From: Salminus brasiliensis
Lineage: Eukaryota > Chordata > Actinopteri > Characiformes > Bryconidae
Reading direction: 5' to 3'
Assembly: GCF_030463535.1 (NCBI RefSeq)
Contig: NC_132879.1
Span: 40,850,970 to 40,914,969 of the forward strand
Length of the DNA: 64,000 nt
A program made the translations under genes and the position numbers. Shown here one piece after another: positions 1 through 11,600 of the stretch. The notes beneath the pieces are model-generated. The model was not told the origin of the DNA, made no database searches, and saw only the letters and a list, made by a program, of their open reading frames with translations. Within the stretch, counting starts at the first letter, position 1. The number at the start of each line of letters is the position of its first letter.

Positions 1-275
1 AATTGTGTGGTCAGCTTTAATCTTAGTCTGTTGCACATAAAACTGAATATATCTCATGTTACTCTACAATATTGAATTTTGCAAATGTTTCTTTTTGTTT
101 TGCAGGTTGAAAAGGGTTCTTTGATTTGATTCAACTTTTAATAATAGAGTTAACACAGTTTGACATTGTCAGATGGACAGTGAGTAGACCATGCATTATT
201 AAAAATGACAAAAATTCACAAAAATAGAAACTGCATTGCTGTTGGATTTTTCTCATTTCTCTTATGTTGATGTTT

Positions 276-327
276 CTCAACAAATCCTGTAACTAAGTTA
301 GCGGTACTGGTTCAGAAATTTGTTGAG
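276..327. repeat. Nested inverted repeat (potential cruciform) within the satellite monomer
   Basis: Outer arms CTCAACAAAT (276-285) and ATTTGTTGAG (318-327) are perfect 10-bp inverted repeats. Inside them, most copies have CCAGTA or CCAGT facing TACTGG or ACTGG; copies 1 and 4 read CCTGTA on the left. A gagtaaaactc mini-hairpin follows directly. Most copies keep the outer arms. Confidence 0.8.
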
Positions 328-1051
328 TAAAACTCAAACTTTTCCAATTTGCACGTGGTATCATTAATTTGCCCTTTGGGCGTGTCCTGCACCCTCAGTC
401 ACCATCAATGTGTAATCATTCCACCTTCATACCTTTCCTCAGATTGTGCAGTTTTGTTTCTTTTGTTTATGTGTTTGGCTGTTTGTTGTGAATGTTAATG
501 ACTGGTAAAGCCAGTTTCAATTCTCTGGTTTGCCTAGTGTGGTCATAAGTTTACTTGCAAATAATGTGTATATATAAATAAAGATTTTACATAGTGCTGG
601 GTTGAAGGTAGACAATAAATTCTCAGTAGTATGTTACACAGTTTGTGTTTTAGTCTTTCTGGAAAATGTAATAATATTTTCTCTGGGGCAATATAGATAG
701 ACACGTCTTGTATCTACATAGAAAAGCTAGAGAGCTCAGGTGATTTCCATCTAACAGTATTTGTTGTTTTAGCAGCAAAAAGTGCTATTGTAATAAGTTT
801 ACCCCTATTTGTTGTGGTTAAACAGACTCATCTAGTAAGGTAAGTCTTGGTAATTGAGCTATATCAACTTTGGTGACACCAGCAAAAGTGTCAAAAACTG
901 CCTTCCAATATCCCTACAGACCAGGGCCAGACCACAGCATTTGCAAGAGATCCAACCACAATGTTACATCTGGCAAAAATATCATAATAAGTTTCAAGGA
1001 ATAATTAGAAATGTTAGATTTATACTGAATCATAACATTAACTTGAGAAAA

Positions 1052-1070
1052 GTTAGTTAATTTAACTAAC
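1052..1070. repeat. 19-bp perfect palindrome in the satellite monomer
   Basis: GTTAGTTAA-T-TTAACTAAC is perfectly palindromic around a single central T. It is present unchanged in the complete monomers I compared, for example at the end of each 68-codon frame. Confidence 0.85.
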
Positions 1071-4000
1071 AAAATTGAAGTTTGTAAATCTTTTCATTCA
1101 AAAGAAACAAATACTTGGTTGTAGTACTAAGAACGAAAAGAAATCTCTAAGAAAGTAAAAAAACAGTTATTTTCTTAATAATAAATGATCTTTTAACCTT
1201 ATTTGGATGATGTTTTTGCTTTTGTGTAAAGAAATATTTTCATTGGTATTAAATCAAAATGCATGATTTCAACCAAGTCTTACATACAATTTGAGAAAAA
1301 CGAATATATTTAGGTCCAAAATGTAGTGTAATTTTTTAAAAAGTTAATCCAGAGTACCTTTTTTTCAGTGTAGGAATTGGTTCAACTGTGCTGATTGTCT
1401 CCTTTAGAATGTGACATTATGTGAAAATTGAAAGGTTTAACTGAATTTGCGAATACAAAATCCACACTTATCAAACACCCAGACCACAGGACATGTCCCT
1501 TTAAATTGTGTGGTCAGCTTTAATCTTAGTCTGTTGCACATAAAACTGAATATATCTCATGTTACTCTACAATATTGAATTTTGCAAATGTTTCTTTTTG
1601 TTTTGCAGGTTGAAAAGGGTTCTTTGATTTGATTCAACTTTTAATAATAGAGTTAACACAGTTTGACATTGTCAGATGGACAGTGAGTAGACCATGCATT
1701 ATTAAAAATGACAAAAATTCACAAAAATAGAAACTGCATTGCTGTTGGATTTTTCTCATTTCTCTTATGTTGATGTTTCTCAACAAATCCAGTAACTAAG
1801 TTAGCGGCACTGGTTCAGAAATTTGTTGAGTAAAACTCAAACTTTTCCAATTTGCACGTGGTATCATTAATTTGCCCTTTGGGCGTGTCCTGCACCCTCA
1901 GTCACCATCAATGTGTAATCATTCCACCTTCATACCTTTCCTCAGATTGTGCAGTTTTGTTTCTTTTGTTTATGTGTTTGGCTGTTTGCCGTGAATGTTA
2001 ATGACTGGTAAAACCAGTTTCAATTCTCTGGTTTGCCTAGTGTGGTCATAAGTTTACTTGCAAATAATGTGTATATATAAATAAAGGTTTTACGTAGTGC
2101 TGGGTTGAAGGTAGACAAGAAATTCTCCCAGGTATGTCACACAGTTTGTGTTTTAGTCTTTCTGGAAAATTTAATAATATTTTCTCTGGGGCAATATAGA
2201 TAGACACGTCTTGTATCTACATAGAAAAGCTAGAGAGCTCAGGTGATTTCCATCTAACAGTATTTGTTGTTTTAGCAGCAAAAAGTGCTATTGTAATAAG
2301 TTTACCCCTATTTGTTGTGGTTAAACAGACTCATCTAGTAAGGTAAGTCTTGGTAATTGAGCTATATCAACTTTGGTGACACCAGCAAAAGTGTCAAAAA
2401 CTGACTTCCAATATCCCTACAGACCAGGGCCAGACCACAGCATTTGCAAGAGATCCAACCACAATGTTACATCTGGCAAAAATATCATAATAAGTTTCAA
2501 GGAATAATTAGAAATGTTAGATTTGTACTGAATCATAACATTAACTTGAGAAAAGTTAGTTAATTTAACTAACAAAATTGAAGTTTGTAAATCTTTTCAT
2601 TCAAAAGAAACAAATACTTGGTTGTAGTACTAAGAACGAAAAGAAATCTCTAAGAAAGTAAAAAAACAGTTATTTTCTTAATAATAAATGATCTTTTAAC
2701 CTTATTTGGATGATGTTTTTGCTTTTGTGTAAAGAAATATTTTCATTGGTATTAAATCAAAATGCATGATTTCAACCAAGTCTTACATACAATTTGAGAA
2801 AAACGAATATATTTAGGTCCAAAATGTAGTGTAATTTTTTAAAAAGTTGATCCAGAGTACCTTTTTTTTCAGTGTAGGAATTGGTTCAACTGTGCTGATT
2901 GTCTCCTTTAGAATGTGACATTATGTGAAAATTGAAAGGTTTAACTGAATTTGAGAATACAAAATCCACACTTATCAAACACCCAGACCACAGGACATGT
3001 CCCTTTAAATTGTGTGGTCAGCTTTAATCTTAGTCTGTTGCACATAAAACTGAATATATCTCATGTTACTCTACAATATTGAATTTTGCAAATGTTTCTT
3101 TTTGTTTTGCAGGTTGAAAAGGGTTCTTTGATTTGATTCAACTTTTAATAATAGAGTTAACACAGTTTGACATTGTCAGATGGACAGTGAGTAGACCATG
3201 CATTATTAAAAATGACAAAAATTCACAAAAATAGAAACTGCATTGCTGTTGGATTTTTCTCATTTCTCTTATGTTGATGTTTCTCAACAAATCCAGTAAC
3301 TAAGTTAGCGGCACTGGTTCAGAAATTTGTTGAGTAAAACTCAAACTTTTCCAATTTGCACGTGGTATCATTAATTTGCCCTTTGGGCGTGTCCTGCACC
3401 CTCAGTCACCATCAATGTGTAATCATTCCACCTTCATACCTTTCCTCAGATTGTGCAGTTTTGTTTCTTTTGTTTATGTGTTTGGCTGTTTGCAGTGAAT
3501 GTTAATGACTGGTAAAACCAGTTTCAATTCTCTGGTTTGCCTAGTGTGGTCATAAGTTTACTTGCAAATAATGTGTATATATAAATAAAGGTTTTACGTA
3601 GTGCTGGGTTGAAGGTAGACAAGAAATTCTCCCAGGTATGTCACACAGTTTGTGTTTTAGTCTTTCTGGAAAATTTAATAATATTTTCTCTGGGGCAATA
3701 TAGATAGACACGTCTTGTATCTACATAGAAAAGCTAGAGAGCTCAGGTGATTTCCATCTAACAGTATTTGTTGTTTTAGCAGCAAAAAGTGCTATTGTAA
3801 TAAGTTTACCCCTATTTGTTGTGGTTAAACAGACTCATCTAGTAAGGTAAGTCTTGGTAATTGAGCTATATCAACTTTGGTGACACCAGCAAAAGTGTCA
3901 AAAACTGACTTCCAATATCCCTACAGACCAGGGCCAGACCACAGCATTTGCAAGAGATCCAACCACAATGTTACATCTGGCAAAAATATCATAATAAGTT

Positions 4001-5985
4001 TCAAGGAATAATTAGAAATGTTAGATTTGTACTGAATCATAACATTAACTTGAGAAAAGTTAGTTAATTTAACTAACAAAATTGAAGTTTGTAAATCTTT
4101 TCATTCAAAAGAAACAAATACTTGGTTGTAGTACTAAGAACGAAAAGAAATCTCTAAGAAAGTAAAAAAACAGTTATTTTCTTAATAATAAATGATCTTT
4201 TAACCTTATTTGGATGATGTTTTTGCTTTTGTGTAAAGAAATATTTTCATTGGTATTAAATCAAAATGCATGATTTCAACCAAGTCTTACATACAATTTG
4301 AGAAAAACGAATATATTTAGGTCCAAAATGTAGTGTAATTTTTTAAAAAGTTGATCCAGAGTACCTTTTTTTTCAGTGTAGGAATTGGTTCAACTGTGCT
4401 GATTGTCTCCTTTAGAATGTGACATTATGTGAAAATTGAAAGGTTTAACTGAATTTGCGAATACAAAATCCACACTTATCAAACACCCAGACCACAGGAC
4501 ATGTCCCTTTAAATTGTGTGCTCAGCTTTAATCTTAGTCTGTTGCACATAAAACTGAATATATCTCATGTTACTCTACAATATTGAATTTTGCAAATGTT
4601 TCTTTTTGTTTTGCAGGTTGAAAAGGGTTCTTTGATTTGATTCAACTTTTAATAATAGAGTTAACACAGTTTGACATTGTCAGATGGACAGTGAGTAGAC
4701 CATGCATTATTAAAAATGACAAAAATTCACAAAAATAGAAACTGCATTGCTGTTGGATTTTTCTCATTTCTCTTATGTTGATGTTTCTCAACAAATCCTG
4801 TAACTAAGTTAGCGGTACTGGTTCAGAAATTTGTTGAGTAAAACTCAAACTTTTCCAATTTGCACGTGGTATCATTAATTTGCCCTTTGGGCGTGTCCTG
4901 CACCCTCAGTCACCATCAATGTGTAATCATTCCACCTTCATACCTTTCCTCAGATTGTGCAGTTTTGTTTCTTTTGTTTATGTGTTTGGCTGTTTGCCGT
5001 GAATGTTAATGACTGGTAAAACCATTTTCAATTCTCTGGTTTGCCTAGTATGGTCATAAGTTTACTTGCAAATAATGTGTATATATAAATAAAGATTTTA
5101 CGTAGTGTTGGGTTGAAGGTAGACAAGAAATTCTCCCTGGTATGTCACACAGTTTGTGTTTTAGTCTTTCTGGAAAATTTAATAATATTTTCTCTGGGGC
5201 AATATAGATAGACACGTCTTGTATCTACATAGAAAAGCTAGAGAGCTCAGGTGATTTCCATCTAACAGTATTTGTTGTTTTAGCAGCAAAAAGTGCTATT
5301 GTAATAAGTTTACCCCTATTTGTTGTGGTTAAACAGACTCATCTAGTAAGGTAAGTCTTGGTGATTGAGCTATATCAACTTTGGTGACACCAGCAAAAGT
5401 GTCAAAAACTGACTTCCAATATCCCTACAGACCAGGGCCAGACCACAGCATTTGCAAGAGATCCAACCACAATGTTACATCTGGGGAAAATATCATAATA
5501 AGTTTCAAGGAATAATTAGAAATGTTAGATTTGTACTGAATCATAACATTAACTTGAAAAAAGTTAGTTAATTTAACTAACAAAATTGAAGTTTGTAAAT
5601 CTTTTCATTCAAAAGAAAAAAATACTTGGTTGTAGTACTAAGATTGAAAAAAAATCTCTAAGAAAGTAAAAAAACAGTTATTTTCTTAATAATAAATGCT
5701 CTTTTTTACCTTATTTGGATGATGTTTTTGCTTTTGTGTAAAGAAATATTTTCATTGGTATTAAATCAAAATGCATGATTTCAACCAAGTCTTACATACA
5801 GTTTGAGAAAAACGAATATATTTAGGTCCAAAATGTAGTGTAATTTTTTAAAAAGTTGATCCAGAGTACCTTTTTTTTCAGTGTAGGAATTGGTTCAACT
5901 GTGCTGATTGTCTCCTTTAGAATGTGACATTATGTGAAAATTGAAAGGTTTAAATGAATTTGCAAATACAAAATCCACACTTATC

Positions 5986-7347
5986 GTATCTAAGATATTA
6001 GAAAAAGCTGTGGCCCAACAACTCTGCTTATACCTGAGTAAAAATGACATGTATGAGAAATTCCAGTCTGGATTTAGACTCAATCACAGCACAGAGACAG
6101 CCCTAGTGAAGATTACGAATGATCTCCTTCTTGACTCTGATCAAGGCTACGTATCTTTATTAGTCCTACTAGACCTTAGTGCAGCCTTTGATACAATGGA
6201 TCATTCTATATTACTAGAAAGATTAGAGAAAATGGTTGGAATCACAGGGACAGCCCTATCATGGTTCCAATCATATCTAACGGGACGCTTCCAATTTGTA
6301 AAGATAAATGATTTATCTTCAAACTACGCAGAAGTAAGATATGGAGTTCCGCAAGGCTCAATTTTAGGACCACTATTATTTACATTATACATGTTACCAC
6401 TGGGCTCAGTTATAAGCAGACATGGCGTTAATTTCCACTTCTATGCAGATGACACACAGCTCTATATATCAGCCAAACCTGACGATAAATTTAGATTACA
6501 GAAAATGGAGGACTGTGTAAAGGATATAAAACTCTGGATGTCACATAACTTCCTTCTCCTTAACAGTGACAAAACCGAAGTTCTCCTTTTAGGTCCAAAA
6601 GACTCTAGAAATAAACTATCAGACTTAATGTTAGACTTGGCAGATTCTCCCATCATTCCTGGTTTAGCAGCTAAAAATCTTGGCGTCACATTCAACTCAG
6701 ATTTATCATTTGAGCAACATATAGCTAATATTAGTAGAACAGCCTTTATGCAGCTTAGGAACATCTCCAAACTAAGGAACTCCTTATCACTACAAGACGC
6801 AGAAAACCTAGTACATGCTTTTATTACCTCAAGGCTAGATTACTGTAATGCATTACTGTCAGGTTGTTCCAGCAGGAACCTCAATAAACTTCAGCTGGTG
6901 CAAAATGCTGCAGCCAGGGTCCTTACTAAAACTAGAAAATTTGACCATATCAGTCCAGTTCTATCAGCACTTCATTGGCTCCCAGTTAAATTCCGTATTG
7001 AATACAAAATTCTTTTATTAACATATAAAGCCCTACATGGCCTCGCTCCTGAGTACCTGCAGGATCTTATAGTATATTACGAACCATCAAGACTACTTAG
7101 ATCTCAGGGTGCTGGCCTCTTACGCGTTCCCAAAATTCAGAAAACCTCAGCAGGGGGAAGAGCCTTTTCCTATAAAGCCCCCCAGCTCTGGAATAACCTT
7201 CCAGATAATGTTCAGGACTCAGACACAGTCTCAATCTTTAAATCTAAACTGAAAACTTATATGTTTAGTTTAGCTTTTGGTAATTGTTTCTTAGATAAGG
7301 GCTGCAGGTCCAGGGGTTCGCGGACCCAGGGAATTGTAGTACTCTGA
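5986..7347 (+). CDS. L2-type LINE reverse transcriptase, C-terminal part (5'-truncated, frame open)
   Basis: The frame is open to the stop at 7345-7347 and reads upstream into satellite DNA, so there is no genuine start. It encodes RT palm motifs: motif A, DLSAAFDT (6172-6195); motif B, GVPQGSILGP (6343-6372); and the catalytic YADD (6442-6453). These are followed by the conserved C-terminal region of L2 RTs ([26 protein letters not shown]). The endonuclease domain and the N-terminal RT are missing. No frameshift or stop was found over ~450 codons, suggesting a fairly recent insertion. It is not expected to be functional alone. Confidence 0.9.
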   Translation, partial: VSKILEKAVAQQLCLYLSKNDMYEKFQSGFRLNHSTETALVKITNDLLLDSDQGYVSLLVLLDLSAAFDTMDHSILLERLEKMVGITGTALSWFQSYLTGRFQFVKINDLSSNYAEVRYGVPQGSILGPLLFTLYMLPLGSVISRHGVNFHFYADDTQLYISAKPDDKFRLQKMEDCVKDIKLWMSHNFLLLNSDKTEVLLLGPKDSRNKLSDLMLDLADSPIIPGLAAKNLGVTFNSDLSFEQHIANISRTAFMQLRNISKLRNSLSLQDAENLVHAFITSRLDYCNALLSGCSSRNLNKLQLVQNAAARVLTKTRKFDHISPVLSALHWLPVKFRIEYKILLLTYKALHGLAPEYLQDLIVYYEPSRLLRSQGAGLLRVPKIQKTSAGGRAFSYKAPQLWNNLPDNVQDSDTVSIFKSKLKTYMFSLAFGNCFLDKGCRSRGSRTQGIVVL

Positions 7348-8115
7348 GATACTGGAGCTGTCGTCTCGCTGCTTACACGCGATCACTCAGGTTTGTTGAC
7401 GGTGGAGCAGATAGATGCTGGTGTTCTCAGGGTACGCCCGTGTCCGTGTTACCTTCTGGCTCTCTCCTTTTAATTGTGCTGTGATAATCAGACCTGCCGG
7501 AGTCATCAGACATACCCAGATGCTGATGATCAACATTCTCTGCACTCCATAAAATTCCTCTTAGAACTAACTTCTCTCTCTTGACCTTCCCCGAGTAAGT
7601 GGCCACCCAGCCTGATCTGCAGGAAGATTGCCCGCTGAGGTCCCCTCTACCTGCATCTAACCAGCTGCCACCTACCAGTCCAGCCAGCGGGTACCCCCCC
7701 CCCAACCCGCCACCACCCATGGCTCACCCGCCAGCCGCTGCTGCCTGTTTGGTGGCCGTGCTGAAACCTAGATGGACTCGTGCCTATCTGACACTATTAA
7801 TATCACAACTATTAACTTTCTGTTGTACCTGGTTTGGTAATTTTTATCATTAATGTTTAAAACAGTCTGGCCAGAGGAGGATGGGTCCCCCTTGTGAGTC
7901 TTGGTTCCTCCCAAGGTTTCTTCCTCCAGCTCTGAGGGAGTTTTTCCTTGCCACTGTCGCCGTTGGCTTGCTCACGGGGGTCTTTGACGCTTCATGTTAT
8001 TTCTTCTTTCTTCTCTGTCTCTGTTCTTTATTAAGTAATAATTATGTAAAGCTGCTTTGTGACGACAACAGTTGTAAAAAGCGCTATACAAATAAATTTG
8101 ACTTGACTTGACTTG
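7348..8115 (+). other. 3' UTR of the L2 element
   Basis: This is non-coding sequence of the LINE, including a C-rich tract near 7690-7730, the block gagggagtttttccttgccac, and the terminal gctatacaaataaatttg. The same blocks recur in the decayed copies at 43431-44400 and 53690-53850, which supports a single family. Confidence 0.85.
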
Positions 8116-8614
8116 ACTTATCAAACACCCAGACCACAGGACATGTCCCTTTAAATTGTGTGGTCAGCTTTAATCTTAGTCTGTTGCACATAAAACTGAA
8201 TATATCTCATGTTACTCTACAATATTGAATTTTGCAAATGTTTCTTTTTGTTTTGCATGTTGAAAAGGGTTCTTTGATTTGATTCAACTTTTAATAATAG
8301 AGTTAACACAGTTTGACATTGTCAGATGGACAGTGAGTAGACCATGCATTATTAAAAATGACAAAAATTCACAAAAATAGAAACTGCATTGATGTTGGAT
8401 TTTTCTCATTTCTCTTATGTTGATGTTTCTCAACAAATCCAGTAACTAAGTTAGCGGTACTGGTTCAGAAATTTGTTGAGTAAAACTCAAACTTTTCCAA
8501 TTTGCACGTGGTATCATTAATTTGCCCTTTGGGCGTGTCCTGCACCCTCAGTCACCATCAATGTGTAATCATTCCACCTTCATACCTTTCCTTAGATTGT
8601 GCAATTTTGCTTCT

Positions 8615-8680
8615 TAAGATAAGATAAGATAAAATAAGATAGTCCTTTATTAGTCCTGCAGTGGGGAAATTCACAATTAG
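8615..8680 (-). mobile_element. Short 3'-end fragment of a LINE inside satellite copy 5
   Basis: Copy 5 is about 40 bp longer than the others. The extra sequence contains (AAGAT)n followed by tcctttattagtcctgcagt. On the minus strand this reads as a LINE 3' end with an AATAAA and an (ATCTT)n tail, as in several fish non-LTR families. It looks like a dead-on-arrival insertion of about 60 bp. No clear target duplication was found. Confidence 0.6.
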
Positions 8681-11600
8681 TTTATATGGTTGGCTGTTTG
8701 CCATGAATCTTAATAACTAGTAAAACCATTTTCAATTCTCTGGTTTGCTTAGTGTGGTCATAAGTTTACTTGCAAATAATGTGTATATATAAACAAAGAT
8801 TTTACATAGTGCTGGGTTTAAGGTAGACAAGAAATTCTCCCTGGTTTGTCACACAGTTTGTGTTTTTGTCTTTCTGGAAAATTTAATAATATTTTCTCTG
8901 GGGCAATATAGATAGACACGTCTTGTATCTACATAGAAAAGCTAGAGAGCTCAGGTGATTTCCATCTAACAGTATTTGTTGTTTTAGCAGCAAAGAGTGC
9001 TATTGTAATAAGTTTACCCCTATTTGTTGTGGTTAAACAGACTCATCTAGTAAGCTAAGTCTTGGTAATTGAGCTATATCAACTTTGGTGACACCAGCAA
9101 AAGTGTCAAAAACTGCCTTCCAATATCCCTACAGACCAGGGCCAGACCACAGCATTTGCAAGAGATCCAACCACAATGTTACATCTGGCGAAAATATCAT
9201 AATAAGTTTCAAGGAATAATTAGAAATGTTAGATTTGTACTGAATCATAACATTAACTTGAGAAAAGTTAGTTAATTTAACTAACAAAATTGAAGTTTGT
9301 AAATCTTTTCATTCAAAAGAAAAAAATACTTGGTTGTAGTACTAAGAATGAAAAAAAATCTCTAAGAAAGTAAAAAAACAGTTATTTTCTTAATAATAAA
9401 TGATCCTTTTACCTTATTTGGATGATGTTTTTCCTTTTGTGTAAAGAAATATTTTCATTGGTATTAAATCAAAATGCATGATTTCAACCAAGTCTTACAT
9501 ACAGTTTGAGAAAAACGAATATATTTAGGTCGAAAATGTAGTGTAATTTTTTAAAAAGTTGATCCAGAGTACCTTTTTTTTCAGTGTAGGAATTGGTTCA
9601 ACTGTGCTGATTGTCTCCTTTAGAATGTGACATTATGTGAAAATTGAAAGGTTTAAATGAATTCGCAAACGCCCAGACCACAGGACATGTCCCTTTAAAT
9701 TGTGTGGTCAGCTTTAATCTTAGTCTGTTGCACATAAAACTGAATATATCTCATGTTACTCTACAATATTGAATTTTGCAAATGTTTCTTTTTGTTTTGC
9801 ATGTTGAAAAGGGTTCTTTGATTTGATTCAACTTTTAATAATAGAGTTAACACAGTTTGACATTGTCAGATGGACAGTGAGTAGACCATGCATTATTAAA
9901 AATGACAAAAATTCACAAAAATAGAAGCTGCATTGATGTTGGATTTTTCCTCATTTCTCTTATGTTGATGTTTCTCAACAAATCCAGTAACTAAGTTAGC
10001 GGTACTGGTTCAGAAATTTGTTGAGTAAAACTCAAACCTTTCCAATTTGCATGTGGTATCATTAATTTGCTCTTTGGGCGTGTCCTGCACCCTCAGTCAC
10101 CATCAATGTGTAATCATTCCACCTTCATACCTTTCCTTAGATTGTGTAGTTTTTTTTTGTTTTTTTTTTGTTTATATGGTTGGCTGTTTGCCATGAGGGT
10201 TAATGACTGGTAAAACCATTTTCAATTCTTTGGTTTGCTTAGCGTGGTCATAAGTTTACTTGCAAATAATGTGTATATATTAACAAAGATTTTATGTAGT
10301 GCTGGGTTTAAGGTAGACAAGAAATTCTCCCTGGTATGTCACACAGTTTGTGTTTTTGTCTTTCTGGAAAATTTAATAATATTTTCTCTGGGGCAATATA
10401 GATAGACACGTCTTGTATCTACATAGAAAAGCTAGAGAGCTCAGGTGATTTCCATCTAACAGTATTTGTTGTTTTAGCAGCAAAGAGTGCTATTGTAATA
10501 AGTTTACCCCTATTTGTTGTGGTTAAACAGACTCATCTAGTAAGCTAAGTCTTGGTAATTGAGCTATATCAACTTTGGTGACACCAGCAAAAGTGTCAAA
10601 AACTGCCTTCCAATATCCCTACAGACCAGGGCCAGACCACAGCATTTGCAAGAGATCCAACCACAATGTTACATCTGGCGAAAATATCATAATAAGTTTC
10701 AAGGAATAATTAGAAATGTTAGATTTGTACTGAATCATAACATTAACTTGAGAAAAGTTAGTTAATTTAACTAACAAAATTGAAGTTTGTAAATCTTTTC
10801 ATTCAAAAGAAAAAAATACTTGGTTGTAGTACTAAGAATGAAAAAAAATCTCTAAGAAAGTAAAAAAACAGTTATTTTCTTAATAATAAATGACCCTTTT
10901 ACCTTATTTGGATGATGTTTTTCCTTTTGTGTAAAGAAATATTTTCATTGGTATTAAATCAAAATGCATGATTTCAACCAAGTCTTACATACAGTTTGAG
11001 AAAAACGAATATATTTAGGTCGAAAATGTAGTGTAATTTTTTAAAAAGTTGATCCAGAGTACCTTTTTTTTCAGTGTAGGAATTGGTTCAACTGTGCTGA
11101 TTGTCTCCTTTAGAATGTGACATTATGTGAAAATTGAAAGGTTTAAATGAATTTGCGAATACAAAATCCACACTTATCAAACACCCAGACCACAGGACAT
11201 GTCCCTTTAAATTGTGTGGTCAGCTTTAATCTTAGTCTGTTGCACATAAAACTGAATATATCTCATGTTACTCTACAATATTGAATTTTGCAAATGTTTC
11301 TTTTTGTTTTGCAGGTTGAAAAGGGTTCTTTGATTTGATTCAACTTTTAATAATAGAGTTAACACAGTTTGACATTGTCAGATGGACAGTGAGTAGACCA
11401 TGCATTATTAAAAATGACAAAAATTCACAAAAATAGAAACTGCATTGATGTTGGATTTTTCTCATTTCTCTTATGTTGATGTTTCTCAACAAATCCAGTA
11501 ACTAAGTTAGCAGTACTAGTTCAGAAATTTATTGAGTAAAACTCAAACTTTTTCAATTTGCACATGGTATCATTAATTTGCCCTTTGGGCATGTCCTGCA

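Larger units (their letters stand above)
1..1503. repeat. Satellite monomer, copy 1 (reference copy)
   Basis: In this copy the notable internal signals are as follows. A polypyrimidine tract ends in an AG at 104-105. A nested inverted repeat lies at 276-327. A TATA-like tract lies near 565-585. A donor-like AAG|GTAAGT has its GT at 840-841. A 68-codon open frame lies at 854-1060. A perfect palindrome lies at 1052-1070. No protein family is recognised in the 68-codon frame. Confidence 0.9.
5986..8122 (+). mobile_element. 5'-truncated L2/Maui-type LINE inserted in the satellite
   Basis: This is a non-LTR retrotransposon fragment with the 3' part of the reverse transcriptase ORF (5986-7347), a ~740-bp 3' UTR and an (ACTTG)n tail after the sequence gctatacaaataaatttg. 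Such ends are typical of fish L2 elements. The insertion is flanked by acttatc at 5979-5985 and 8116-8122, a likely 7-bp target-site duplication. The exact boundary is blurred because the tail repeat overlaps it. The 5' truncation is usual for target-primed reverse transcription. The other satellite copies lack it, so it inserted after this stretch of the array formed. Confidence 0.92.
4512..8153. repeat. Satellite monomer copy 4, split by an L2 retrotransposon
   Basis: Monomer sequence runs from 4512 to 5985, is interrupted by the L2 insertion, and resumes at 8123 with the expected next bases (aaacacccagacc). Without the 2137-bp insertion this monomer is 1505 bp, the normal length, so the insertion is clean. 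Confidence 0.92.

Noticed and set aside
5941-5985. N-terminal ~15 codons of the long open frame at 5941-7347 as part of the RT protein
   Set aside because: These codons are satellite DNA read through into the L2 insertion. The apparent start is a TTG and not a real initiation site.
7599-7853. Proline-rich frame as a protein gene
   Set aside because: It lies in the L2 3' UTR; the same region is present in the decayed L2 copies without an open frame.
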